Origin: Laguncularia racemosa | Lineage: Eukaryota; Streptophyta; Magnoliopsida; Myrtales; Combretaceae | Assembly (NCBI GenBank): GCA_037954665.1 | Contig: JBBMOL010000021.1 | Span: forward strand, 2,480,001 to 2,544,000 | Length of the DNA stretch: 64,000 bases | Reading direction: 5' to 3' | The notes under the pieces: model-generated | Seen by the model: the letters and a program-made list of their open reading frames with translations, nothing else | Database searches by the model: none | What the model was told of the DNA's origin: nothing | Shown: piece after piece, positions 20,829 to 33,282 of the stretch | How positions within the stretch are numbered: the first letter of the stretch is position 1 | Layout: each line of letters opens with the position of its first letter | Program-made: the position numbers and the translations under genes

Positions 20829-23800
20829 TCTTTAGATGCTTATACACCTGTTTTAAGGGATTGGATTGTCTTAGTTCTTTTCTTTCAAAAACTCTTGTTA
20901 TGGTCACTTTTATTTCAATTTATTTTTCAAAATTTTTCCCTCTTTTCTTTTTAAACTTTTTAAATTTTTTTATCAATTTTTACTTATTATTATTATTTAA
21001 AAAATATATACTTAAAGAAAAGTAATCTAAGAAAACACTTTTTAAAAAAAATCTAAAAAAAGCTTTTTTACTATATTCTATTATATCCTTTTTAAATAAA
21101 ATTGACAATAAACATAATATCTTGAAAAAAAAAATTAAATTTACACATTTTCATTTTTTTTTCAAAATAAATATTAATTTATTAACAATAAATATATGAG
21201 AAAAAATAGAAAATTCTGGAAAAGGAACCGAATTGGAATCAATTGAGCTTAATCAAGTGTAAGAAAGTTGGGTTTAACTTTATTTAAAATGCCTCTGTGG
21301 CTATCGATAGTGTGAAGTGTGTTGAATCGATGCTTTTGAAGGTGAATAGCAATGGTTTGATATGAGCCAGTACAAAGGTGGGTTTTCGAAAAACCTAGAA
21401 AGCACAAATTTGGGGGCTTGTGAATTGAAGTTTGTATGATTGTTTTTGGCCAAGTGGTGGTGGTTTTAGGTAGCTTAGATGGTAGTGGAGTGTTTTTAGG
21501 TGTTGGTGTTGATTGATATTTGGTTTATGGCGTCGAGATTGGAGAAGAAGCTTCATAGGTTTTTGATCTCTTTAAAGTAATCTTGAATTTAGTGGATGTG
21601 TTTTTCCAAGTCCCTAAACACCCATATTAAGAATAGTGGCAATGCGTTAAAGGATTAAAGTTCGAGGCGATGGTAAGGTTGATTCAAAACTTGAGCTACT
21701 TTATTTCCTTATTTTGATTAGTATTTAATTCTCATGTAATGGTTGTTAATGCAATTTCTTGAGTTAAATGAATTCCTGAGTTTGATTAGGATAGTTAGGA
21801 TCGGTTTTGATATAAATCCATCAGAAAAATTATAAAATTATGAATCAAGAAGGGACATGAGTCGCAAAAGCTTCGTGGAGAGATTGAAGGTAACTCACTT
21901 GAATTGCACATAAATCTGGGAAATTTACAAGTCTAGACCTAGCATGAAAAAAATAAATAAATAAAATAAAATCACTTTTTCATCCATGACCAACATGGCT
22001 ACTAGTTATTGCAAATACATTTGTTTTATTTTTATTATTATTATTAAGATTGTGTTTCCAATTTATAGCTAATTAATTTCTTACTCAAAACTTTCATTTG
22101 CAAAACCAATAATTGGGGTTTTCCACTCCTTCTGCTTCCTTCTTACAACTTGAAATTAGGGTGCAAATGTGCAGGTTACAAGGGACCACGTGGTGATTCC
22201 TATGTGCATTGAAATGGATCCTGCCTTGCTTTACTCAACTATTTTCCTGCCTAGACTCGACCAGCTACTTTTCCTTTAGTTGGTATTTTGATATAATATC
22301 ATTGCATTAATTAGTATATTCTCTTACTTTAGCCTCATTCAAGTAGGGCTGGCAATCTTCCACATAACCAAATAACATGAAAATAATCTTAGCACAAGTA
22401 GGACTATGGTTATAGAGATAAAATATAAAAATAATACTATAAACAAAATAAAAAACATGATTATGTATGATGTAAATAAATAAAACCATAATATAATTAA
22501 TTATTTATAATTTTTATATAATTTTTGTACTTACATAAATTTCAATATGAAGTAAAATAATGTCCAAAACCCATTAACATGAATTCCTACTCCTACCATT
22601 AAGTATTTATCAAAAGGTAGATAAAAGTAATACTCATGTGCCCTTGTTTCTTTCAAAACTTTATTTGTTGATTACTTTGCCTTTTTCTTTTTTCAAGAAA
22701 TAGGATCCCCATTTTCTAAGAATGAATTTTATCATTAAATGATGAAAAAAAAGATGAAAATCTAAATTCCATAAAGAACCTTATTCAATAAAATCCATAA
22801 AATCTCAATTATTTTCTTACCCTATTAAATATTTATTATATCTTCTAAAAACATTCACTTCACATACCCTCTCTCTTTCTCCCTCCCCCAATCTTTATCA
22901 TGGTGTACATCTATTTCATCATTATAATTTGCATATAAAGTCATCTATAAAATATTGACATTTTACGTTTATCATTTATAAATTACTAAATAACACATTA
23001 TTAATTGAATTTTAACGAATCGAATTCCAGTATCAAAACCAAACAGGCCTAATGCGACACAATAATCGAAACCCAATTCTTTTTATAAACGTCACCCGAT
23101 GCTTTTTGTAGAAGCAAAGCTGCTAGAGAGACAAGATTGAATCACTTCAAAGCAGAATTTACTGAAACGTATAGACGAAATGTTTTTAAAAAACTGAATC
23201 TTGACCAACTTTTGATACAATATGATAATAGTTAATATATACTATGTGTTATATATATATAATATATAAATATCAATAAGATTTTTATATATATAAATAG
23301 TATAAATTATGAGTGATAATTATTTTGAAAACTATCTATTTTATTGTTATGCATGATAAAATCCTATTAATATTTATATACTACCTATATTTATATATTA
23401 TATATATATAATATATAATACATATCAATCAATGAATCTTTTTTCCTATAGTTAAATCAAGACAGTATTGTATTAAATATAACATATCTTTTCAAAATGA
23501 ATACATGGTTATTACGCTAGAAGAAACTATATTCGTATCAATTGCAGAAAATACAAAACTATGCATGAACCTTTTGGATTGAATTCGAAGCATATTTAAA
23601 GCATTCAAAACATCAATCATTTACTTCCTTTCCTTTCCTAGTACCTGACATTAATCCTTTACTAAACTACAAATCTTAATATGATATATGGTGTAAATAG
23701 CGGGCAAGTCATATAATGTTGAAACAACATTTTTAACAACTCTTTGGTTATGAAACAAGCTATTAGAATAAGAAAATAATGACTTCGGGACACAAACTTT

Positions 23801-24554
23801 AAGTAAAATACGTGTTTTGATCATTGCAAATGCATTATAAAACCATTTGGTTAGATGTTGATAGATTTAATGTACACTTAAATATGGTTTTAACTTTTAT
23901 AACTTTAAAAATTATGATTAGGATCCTGAATAATCATCACTAAAACCAAAAACTGTTGCTAAAAAATCATAAATAGCAATAGTTTGGTAATATCTACTTA
24001 TTTTTCGAAAAGTTATGAAAAAATGTAAACAAAAAAATAATTTGGAGTGATGCAATTTTCCCTATTATTTTTTTTTGGCTTGCAGATGGTGTCTTTGTTT
24101 TAAGCGACATAAACCAGTGTGTTTTGGTTGATTATGTTGTTGCCTTCGATCTGGAATGATAAATTAAACAGAGTTAAAGCAAGAGGAAGCAAATTTATCG
24201 AAAGACAGGTCACGTATACGTACGTCAAGTACAAGACTAATACTCTTTCGAAGACATATTGCATAGATGTTGTAAAAGACATAATGTCTTCGTTTGTTTA
24301 ATATTTGTTCTTAGCAAAAGTACAGAATTAGGAGGTGTAAGAGAAATAATATATGTTTAATTAATGTTCATGCAGACATGTACAAATGTATCGGACAATT
24401 TTACGTTTGAAAGATGCTTCAATTCCGTACGTAGCTGCTCACGTTTTAGGTGTCATGATATTTGAATATCTCTTCCATTCACATGTCTGCTTTTAATTAG
24501 TGTCTTAAAAGTCATTTCCATATGGTTTTAATAATACTATTATACACAGAGATT
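20829..24554. other. AT-rich intergenic DNA, no recognised genes
   Basis: The stretch is very AT-rich, with an imperfect TATATAATATA inverted arrangement near 23240-23430. A slightly less AT-rich portion at 21200-21700 has GTGGTGGTTT-type words and no continuous frame. Short frames near 22307-22489 and 24100-24301 overlap on opposite strands and show no family. Confidence 0.45.
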
Positions 24555-25792
24555 AATGTTAGATAGAGGGTTTTGCAAAATAACTATGCATCTAAACAAA
24601 TGCAAACCCACATGTTGGAGTTTTCAAAGTTACATTCACCCATGGATTAAGTAAATTGTCATTCTCTTAAATAATTCTTTATGATATCTTATCCTTAACA
24701 AATGATCCAACATGCGATTATCATGTGTTTCTACATCAGCACTAATAACACTGTGGCATGGTGTTGCTGTTGTTAGATCATGGAGATGCAACATCACTAG
24801 TGTCAATACATCATTGTAGATTTGATTGTTTAGTCACGTATATTATACACTAAAAATGCATCTAGCATACATGATCGACATATATTTAACAAGTACTTGA
24901 CATGAATTATTCTAACATGCTACTAACAAAGTAACAAAATAAAAGAAGGGCAAAACTTAAGATAAGAAACATATAATTCGGGCTTCAAATTATTGTATTA
25001 TCATATTGAGGTTACTAAGTGATGACTATGGATTATGGAATATGCTAAGCTGGAATGACCCTTGCCATGACTTCCTTTTAGAACAACCAATGGTAGAGCT
25101 GGTAGGAAGGATGGTCACAAAATGAATATAATTCTGTTCTCCATTTCTTCTATCCCTATCTTCTTATTTATTTCTTCTTTTATTTATTTGCTTATTGCAC
25201 TTCATCTACAAATCATTACAGACATAGTTTTATTAAGGAAAGGGTGAAAAATCTTTGTTGTTTTAATATATTTAAAGAAAGGACATCAATTGTATATAAA
25301 AACCCCATATTCTACAAATATCTAATTGAGTATCTTATCTATATAAGATGCCTATGGGGAATTATCAGAAAATTGTAGTGCTTCAATGAATTTTTCTTAA
25401 ATTGAAAAAGAAAATCGAAATTTTAACATAGCATGGTTATATTGGTTGCCTTATTTTCTTTGAAAAAGAAAAATGAAACGACTAGCTTCATTGTATAGTA
25501 GTTTACCATAAGAAAATAACAAAGAAACATATACCATGTAAAAAATGTAATTCGATTACAACAATTAGCCAACATAACAATGAAAGCAAGCCAGGTTCAT
25601 ATCTAATATTTGAAAAATAATAAAGAGGAATTCCTCAGAAAAGAAACAGTGAGTGTAGCTGGATTTACACCTCAAGGACATTGCTTTGCTTGCCCTATTA
25701 CACTCTAAAAGGAATGGAATGATGGGAGTCTCCTCGGTCCAGCAAAAGGGTGATAAGCATAGTATATGGGCGATCACTGCTTATGAAGAGCA

Positions 25793-26005
25793 GCCTCGCT
25801 TAGATATTGGTTATGGGCCGGGTTGAATTAATAATCCAATTCAAACTGGCTTATTAGTTCATGAGTCATAAACTAGTTAAATTTAAGCTAAAATAATAAT
25901 AATAATAAAATTAATTGCAATTTTTTTTTGTTTTTTAAGCCAAAAATTGATGAATCCAAGCTGATTCAGAGCCAGTTTGGCCCATCTCCTCTATCTAGTC
26001 TCGCT
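25793..26005. mobile_element. hAT-like MITE, 197 bp, with near-perfect 8-bp duplication
   Basis: The element 25801-25997 starts TAGATATTGG and ends CCTCTATCTA, giving short inverted ends. It is flanked by GCCTCGCT (25793-25800) and GTCTCGCT (25998-26005), 7 of 8 bases identical. In copy B the sequence runs straight through a single GTCTCGCC (near 30328-30335), so copy B is the empty site. Inverted ends, 8-bp duplication and empty site together support a hAT-type non-autonomous element. Confidence 0.8.
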
Positions 26006-26371
26006 AAGCTTAAATACCGATAAGTCCTTTTCTGGAAGTGCGAAAAGATTACACCCTGTGTTCCAAAATGGGCAGACAATTGCTAAAATATCAAGGCCTT
26101 TTATTATTATTATTATTATTATTTCCTATCATGCATCAGGGGCTGTTTTGGAGGCCCAAGATCCCTTTGCCCAAAAGAACTTTAAAGAAGCAAATTGTCA
26201 CCTGCTGCATTTTTAGCTTCCACACTGAGGGCCCAGAAAAAGCCACATCCATTTGATAAATCTTCCTTCTTACAGGAAAAAGGCTGCTTTTATTAATTCA
26301 TACACATCAACCAATGGGATAATATTAAAATTACTACTGAATTTTTTATAATTTTTTTTCAATATTACATT

Positions 26372-26520
26372 TATTATTATTATTGTTTTTATGATTATGA
26401 TGATGATGATGATTATTTAGTCAACTATACTATTACAACTAAAAGGGAAGAGGGATTTAAACTCGGTCCATTCCCATTAGGAGATCGATGTTCATGTTGC
26501 TGAACTACAAAAGTCATAGC
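26372..26520 (-). mobile_element. tRNA-derived SINE, copy in tandem unit 1
   Basis: Read on the minus strand, the element has an A-box-like TAGTTCAGCA, a B-box-like GAGTTTAAATCC, and a 3' end TTGTAATAGTATAGTTGAC. It is the paralogue of the SINE at 26740-26857. The region next to its tail has grown into TTA and GAT triplet runs (26371-26415), so the tail-side boundary is vague. Confidence 0.6.
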
Positions 26521-26730
26521 TATTATACTTGATATTTAAAATTATTAAATGTTATACTAAATTGAACTTTTGCTTGTTAGATTTTATGCTTAAAGTTTGT
26601 AATTGCTCAATTGCATACCTAATTAAACTTTTACTTGTTAAATTTATTATCTTTGTTTTATTATTCATACACACCAACTAATGGGATATCATCAAATTCA
26701 CTACTTAAAATTTTCACATTTTTTTTCAAT

Positions 26731-26866
26731 ATTACACTTGATTTTTTTTTTTTTTGGCCAACTACACTATTACAACTATAGGGGAAGGGGAATTTAAACT
26801 TAGTCTATCCAATTGGAAAATCAGTGTTCATACTGTTGGACTACAATAGTCATAGCTATTACACTT
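26731..26866 (-). mobile_element. tRNA-derived SINE with target duplication
   Basis: The element 26740-26857 is on the minus strand: its poly-A tail appears as the T run at 26742-26755. The flanking duplication ATTACACTT occurs at 26731-26739 and 26858-26866. The minus-strand body carries TAGTCCAACAGT (A-box-like) and AGTTTAAATTCC (B-box-like), then GTAATAGTGTAGTTGGCC before the tail. Copy B has one TTACACTTGATGTTT at the corresponding site and lacks the insert. SINEs are copied by LINE reverse transcriptase. Confidence 0.75.
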
Positions 26867-27357
26867 AATGTTTAGATTTACTAAATGTTATACTAAATTA
26901 AACTTTCGCTTATTAGATTTTACACTTAAAGTTTGTAATTGTTAAATTTCATGCCTAATTAAACTTTTACTTTTCAAATTTACTACTTTGACATCTTTAA
27001 AAGGATGATGTGTCAACTAATAATCAGTTAAAAAGTATAAGTGTACGCAATCAAAGATAATGCAATAACTTTAATAAGTAAAGTTTTAATTAAGTATCAT
27101 TTTTAGAAATTTCAAATTTCAAAAAACATACAAATCTCTTAGAGAGCCAAAAAAGCCATATCCATTCAATAAATATTCCTTCTCATAGAAAGAATTGCTC
27201 ACATCAATTGATAAATAGAATAGTGGAATCTTTTGTGTATAATTTTGAAAACTTTTGTTCAAGAGATACACTCTTTATGTAAATGACACAATTTCTAGAA
27301 TGAGTGTAATCTTTACATATTTTAATATAGAATAATATAATTGTTTATATTCATAAT

Positions 27358-27770
27358 TGTTGTGTTGTGATCCTCGATGGGTAAATTTAACATGCACAAG
27401 GCAAATAAAGTAAGCTAGAGAGTGCTAGAGGTTATTCTAGCATAATTACTCTAATACTCAAATCAGTATTTACAAGAAGATCCTGATTACAAATAGTTTA
27501 TGTGGGTGTAGATTGACAAAGTGTGGATCTTTTGCTAGAAAACTTGATGTTATATTTATAGGAAAATGGTCGAGCAAAATAAGGAAGATGATAAATGTCC
27601 CAAGATTCTCTCTTTGACTCTAAATTTGGTAGAGAGTTAAGAGGGGAGTAATGATGATGTTGACTTGTATTATTAGCGAAGTTCTTTCTGCCTATCTTCA
27701 TTTAAATTATGGGCTGAGCTAGTTAACTTGGGCTTAAAGGCCCAAATCCAAAATAGCTTATCAATACTTG
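27358..27770 (-). repeat. LTR fragment related to the 13.5-kb element family
   Basis: The stretch begins TGTGTTGTGATCCTCG next to the end of copy A and ends TTATCAATA. It is followed by CTTGCCCCCTACTTTC, which on the minus strand reads as the purine tract GAAAGTAGGGGGCAAG. GCTAGAGAGTGCTAGAGGT and the TTATGGGCT...AAAGGCCCAAA pattern also occur in the LTRs at 13.5 and 15.5 kb. I found no partner LTR. Confidence 0.5.
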
Positions 27771-28860
27771 CCCCCTACTTTCATTGGTAATTAGTCTGCA
27801 AGGAGAGTAAGTTTTGGCAAAGCTTTCAAGATCCCAAAATGAGCTGCGATGTGTTCTGGGTAAGAGCCTTAGCTAATGAACAACGACTTGACCTACTATT
27901 CAACTAATCTTGTCCCCACCATTCAAAGCTCCTGCACCATGGGTTGTTCTATCATTGAGATGGAGTGACTAGAGTGAAGTGGCTCAACAAGCAATATTGT
28001 TTGAGCTAGGATGTCCTTATGCTTTTATTTGGGTGGAGGTAGGTTATACTAAATGTGAGTGAGGCTAAGCAAGCCTTTACCAAAAGACAAGTTGGTGTGC
28101 CAAGGTGCATAATGTTGAGTAGTGGAGTTGTTGAGCTATGTTTAGCTTTGCCTCCATAATCGATCAGAGGGTAAAGTACTCTTGTTTACATAGGGTGACT
28201 TGATCTCACTATTGGTTATTAGATCCTATACTCTTTGGCTTGCTCGAGAAGTTTTAATTTTATTTTTTTAGCACGCATTTAATGTCTAAGACACATATTA
28301 ATGAACTATTAGGTGCATCTGCATCATGATAGTGTTGCTCAATAGATCTGTGCTGTTCATTCCTTTTGTAAGGTGTGTGGAAAAATCTTGTTAGAGCACA
28401 TTAGATTAGTTGCCTTTTCAATAAGTATATTCTTAGTTACTACATGCAATTATAAATAATAAAAAAAATGCTTTAGAAACACACTTTTGCATCTTTGAAA
28501 CTTAGATTTCTTTTTTTTTTTTTTTCTCTCATCCTTCCATCATATTCTTGTGATTTTCAAATCTTTTCAAACATCCAACTTTCCTTGTTTTTAGTCGCCG
28601 AAGGTAAGTTATAGAAGATGTTGCATCATCTTCCTCATACACATTAACAAATTAGGCCTTGAGAGTGTCAAATCCCTATAGGGTTATTCCCTCCCTTGCA
28701 GCAGTGATGGTAACCAAACCTTCAAGATAGTCCCCAACAGGTGCTACAATGCATATACGAGAGACAATTGGTTATTTCCACATGTTGATGGTGAGTGAGA
28801 GGCTTCTAGAGGATATTTACCTAGATTAAGGTGAAGATAGGAAAGAAATCAAGCCTCTAT
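27771..28860. other. unassigned interior between duplicated blocks
   Basis: Probably retrotransposon-derived from its position beside an LTR fragment, but no frame is recognisable. Poly-T near 28508-28525 and short Gly/Ser-type remnants are the only visible features. Confidence 0.35.
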
Positions 28861-29320
28861 ATACAAAAGCGGTGATTGATGATACACTAAATGAGTTATC
28901 TAGCTAATTAACCAAGTCCGAAGTGGCTAGCATGTGGTTTTATTTCAATCCACTTCCTGAGGACTAACATGTTCAAAAATTGGAGAAAAAAGATTAGGTT
29001 GCACTAATGGGTAAGAACTAGTTTTGCTTGTACTATAAGCATCCCGAGTTCAACTTCAACTCCCCTTTACAAACTTTCAAAAGGCCTTTTACAACTACCA
29101 ACATGTAAACTACGCTAGCTCGTCTTAAATGCGTATCGAATATTGAAGGCTTTTAAAGTGATCTATGATGAGCTTCATTTGAGGACAACACTACAATTGT
29201 TTAAATATTTCTGTAGCGTGAAGAATAATGGTTCAGCACTCAATTGGTACTAGCTAATGAGCTGACTTGGCAGGAAGCTTTTTGAGGGTTTGGTTTCTTT
29301 GATCCATGGTTGGAAAGATA
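28861..29320 (+). pseudogene. relic of plant 'putative gypsy type transposon' gag domain
   Basis: The plus strand keeps fragments of a protein with a YDELHLRTTLQLFKYF-like stretch (29164-29211), a WY residue pair, RKLFEGLVSLIHGWKDK near 29270-29320, and stops between them. Plant proteins of the putative gypsy-type transposon family end their conserved core in a similar GWK(D/E)+FFFV motif. Here the similarity ends at GWKDK exactly where copy B begins (29321), so the coding relic was cut by the duplication or its insertion. Identification rests on remembered family patterns. Confidence 0.5.
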
Positions 29321-31335
29321 AATGTTAGATAGTGGGTTTTGCAAAATGACTTTGCATCTAAATAGATGCAAACCCACATGTCGGAGTTTTCAAAGTTACA
29401 TTCATTTATGGATTAAATAAATTGTCTTCTCTTTAATAATTTTTTTGCAATATCTATCCTATATACATGATTCGACACTTGATTATCATGTGTTTCTACA
29501 TAAGAAAATGAAAAATGAAATGACAAGCTTCATTGTATAGTAGCTTAATATAAGAAAATACGAAAGAAATACAGTCTATATACAAATATAATCCGATTGT
29601 AACAATTATAATCAACATAACATTGAAGAAAGCAAGTTAGGTTCACATCTAATATTAAGAAAAATAAGAAATTCCTTAGAAAAGAAATAGTGGGTGGTTA
29701 TATAGATATGTTATTTGCATGTAATTAGGAGGAAAAGAAGAAGAAGAAGAAGAGTTTTATGGATAGCTGAATTTACAGTTGAAGGATATTCTCGTCCTAT
29801 TATATTCTAAAAGTCTATTTATTTGGAAGTAATAAAGAAGGAATAGAATAATTATTTTTTGAGTATAATTTATTACCTAATTGTTTACTTACATATTGGC
29901 CTGAAAATTTTTATTTTAGATAATTTTTTTGTTTTTTTTTATTATAGGGAATAGTTATTACTTTTTTAAAGTTATAATGTATTTTTTATTTCATCTTTAT
30001 AGGAAATAAAAAATTTTAAGTAATTGACAATCGAACCTCAACAAATAATTACTAATTATATTCCATAATGACTAACCGGGGACTTATCTCTATTTTTTTT
30101 CTTTTTTAAATTCTTAATTTAATATTGTAATTAATAAAATAGGAGTAAACATTAAAATAAATATTTTCTACAATAAAAAAATATAAAGTAAATACTGACA
30201 TATTAAGTAATTGTTAAGGAATAATTTTCCTATTCTTTATCTATGATGTTATAAAAAATTGAAGGAGTCTCCTTGGTCCAGCAAGCAGATGATAAGCAAA
30301 AGCAAGTATATGGGCTAACTGGTCATGAAGAACAGTCTCGCCAAGCTCAATACCCATTAGTCCTTTTCTGGAAGTGGAACAATTACAATCTGTGTTCCCA
30401 AAAATGGACCAATCATTGCTAAAATATGAAGGCCTTATATATATATCATAAGTCTAGGCCTGTTTTGGAGGCCGAATACCCCTTTGCCCAATGGAATTTT
30501 AAAGAAGCAAGTTATCACCTGCTGCATTTTTTAGCTTCCACATTGAGGGGACAAAAGAAGCCATATCCATGAGATGAATTTTCCTTCTTACAGGAAACTA
30601 CTGTTTTTCTTAATTCGTACACATTAATAATGGGATAATATCAAAATTATTATTTAAATTTTACACATGTTTACCATGTTACACTTGATGTTTGAAATCA
30701 CTAAATGTTATATTAAATTGAGTTTTTACTTGTTAGATTTTATATTTCAAATTTATAACCATTAAATTTCATATTTAATTAAACTTTTATTTATTAAATT
30801 TACTGCTCTAATATCTTTGAAAAATGTCATACCTAAGACTCATCAGTTAGAAAGTGCTAGTGTACATGATTAGAGGTAGCCAAGGTCATTGTGGCTTAAT
30901 AGTATGAATTTTAGTTTTCTATTAGGATGAATTAGGCTCGATTTCCTCGTTCCTTAAGATTATAATATGATAATAGTTAGCTAAAAGGAAAAAAAAAAGA
31001 AAAGAAAATTAGAGGTCAGTTTCTAACTTTAACACATAAAATATCAATTGGATATCATATTAAATGATTTTAAATTATAAGTTTAAAATTTAAAAAAACA
31101 TGCAAAGCTCCTAAGAGCTTGAAAAACCATATCCATGTGATAATATTCCTCCTCACAAGAAGAAATTGTTCACATCAACTATTTAACACAATAGTGAAAT
31201 CTCTTATATATATAATTTCAAAAACTTTTATTTAAGAGATACGTTTCATTATGTAAGTGACAATTTTTGGAATGAGTGCAATCTTTGCATAGTTTAATAT
31301 AGAAGAATGTATAAGTTTTCATAGTTATAATGATT
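29321..31335. repeat. segmental duplication, copy B
   Basis: Starts AATGTTAGATAGTGGG and follows the order of copy A (24555-27357), offset by roughly 4.8 kb at the left ends. It has its own additions: a GAA-rich run near 29741-29755, about 440 AT-rich bases at 29815-30260, and a plus-strand SINE at 30878-31007. It lacks the 197-bp hAT-like insert and the SINE/tandem unit found in copy A. Confidence 0.8.
30869..31016 (+). mobile_element. tRNA-derived SINE with target duplication
   Basis: The element 30878-31007 (130 bp) is flanked by ATTAGAGGT at 30869-30877 and 31008-31016. It shows A-box-like TGGCTTAATAGT, B-box-like GGCTCGATTTCC, a 3' segment ATAATAGTTAGCTAAAA, and an A-rich tail. Copy A lacks it (CGCAATCAAAGATAATGC near 27047). 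Its 3' segment resembles that of the SINEs in copy A, so they are probably one family. Confidence 0.75.
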
Positions 31336-33282
31336 TAATGATACATTTTCAAAAATTATAGCTCTTTTTAAATCGTACATTTTATTACGAAAAACTATCC
31401 AATAGTCACCTGAAAATGTCAATATACTATGTTTTCCATATAATTAAACAATTATATTTTATTTACTTTATATTTATAACAATTTATATGTATCTATTTT
31501 TAACATATTAATTATAATAATCTTTTAAACATATTTATTTTTTAACCATTTTATGGTCTCGTCCACTATTTTAACGGAATCGATCCAACTCTTAATATTA
31601 TTGTTTAATTATATATATTAAATTTTCACTGTTGATTACCGTTAAATCTTCATCATTAAGATATAAATTAATGATGAGATTGAAGGCTGAATTGATCCTA
31701 TTAAAAACACGAGTAGAATCATAGAAATTTCCTCATTTTTGTTACTACAAAATTTATTATAAATTTAATGTCATTTAATCAAAGCCTTCTATTTGGTTTT
31801 GTCATTTTAACTTGAAACCTGTGTAACAAGGAGCTAGGCCCTTTTTTTTTTTCTTCTTATCCTTGTGAAGTTGCTTTCACCCTTTATTATATTACCATTC
31901 CTGATAAAACTTAATTATTTACTGTAAAACGCGATTCAATTATCTTTTGAAAATTATTCATAGATTTGTCGATAAACATTAGATTAATCTATATAGCAAT
32001 GTAAGATAATAACGTGTTCGTTTTCTGATCAATAGGTTTGTAGATTTAAGATTTTTTTCCTTCAATATATTCGTACAAGTTAATGATAAAATTATTAAGT
32101 TTGGGAGAGTACTAATTACATATTAAACAACATATTGGTAATCTAATATCACAAAAAGAATTATTTTTAATATGTTTTGTTATATATTATTACATTCATT
32201 ACTATATTAAATATTAAACAATACATTAGTAATTCAAAATAAGTTCTTAGAAATTACGATATGATAATTAAATATGGAATAAGGGTAATACTTTATTAAA
32301 ATCAATACTTGAATTTTAAGGGTTTTTTGAATATCCTAGGTAAAGTTTAAAGTTGCTAAATTTCATAACAATTCAATTTTAGTTTGCTAAATTTACTATC
32401 TTATTTCTAATTATTTTATACTTGTATATATATATATATATATTGTCTAATGACCATTTATCACTCATCTTAAGATGACAAAGTTAGTAAATCTGATAAG
32501 AAAAAGTTTGGTTACCTATGATATTTGACAATTTCAAACTTTGACATTACCCCAACTAATATCAAAAAGCTATATGTTATAAAAACTTATAATTATATTA
32601 AAGATAAATATCAATTATGATATATAATACTTTAAGGTTGCAAGTTTATAATCCATAAAACTAACAAAGCATCCTTATTATAGTTCGTGGAATGGTATAA
32701 TAAGAAATCAAATGAGAGTTCTATTAGGCTATGAATCGACGTTTTATATAGTTATTATACATACTATAATGTACCATTTTAAACAACATAACTTATTATA
32801 AATTATTGTATAGTTTTTAAATATGGTATAAGGGTAATACTTTACTCAATAATTTTATATATTAGAATGTGTTGTAATACTTACAATGAACTAAAGTCTA
32901 AAAAGTTATATGACATGTTATGTTATAAATCAATATTTTATGGGATCTATTGTTATGTATAATTTAGTTAATTGAAAATATATGTTTTATCTGATAGTTT
33001 TTTTTTTTTTTTTCATACTATGATATTTTTATATCAAACAACACATTATTAAGGTAATGTAAACTATTAGAATTTATTGTATAATTATTCCATTAAATTA
33101 TTCCTTGTATATTAATCCAATTGATTTGAATATATGTTGTCTTATATATATCCATGCCGCTATGTTATATATATTATTAACATATTGTTAGTTCAATGTA
33201 TATGACTCAAACTTATAGTATAATGGTTAACAAACCTTGGGCACCTCTTATCATTAGTGAGCTACATTAATTGTTAAAGAGT
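31336..33282. other. AT-rich intergenic DNA, nothing assigned
   Basis: Very AT-rich, with a TA run near 32426-32443 and poly-T near 32999-33014. No reading frame above noise. Confidence 0.5.

Larger units (their letters stand above)
26293..26995. repeat. tandem duplication, about 367-bp unit
   Basis: Two diverged copies lie head to tail: about 26293-26659 and 26660-26995. Each starts ATTCATACACA and contains a minus-strand SINE followed by the TACTAAATTRAACTTT block. Copy B (30611-30810) has a single unit without the SINE, so the SINE came first and the tandem doubling second. Confidence 0.75.
24555..27357. repeat. segmental duplication, copy A
   Basis: This block begins AATGTTAGATAGAGGG and matches 29321-31335 in the same orientation and order. 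Shared segments include 24555-24738, 25462-25800, 26006-26300 and 27030-27345. Copy A alone contains about 720 bp at 24739-25461, a 197-bp hAT-like insert at 25801-25997, and a tandemly doubled segment with SINE copies at 26293-26995. No gene is recognisable in the shared part. Divergence is substantial, so the duplication is old. Confidence 0.8.

Noticed and set aside
23220..23430. TATATAATATA inverted arrangement considered as a MITE
   Set aside because: Similarity is explained by TA-rich composition, and I see no defined ends or duplication.
26850..26880. SINE box motifs considered as a true tRNA gene
   Set aside because: A- and B-box words are degenerate, no cloverleaf is evident, and the unit has an A-tail and target duplication.
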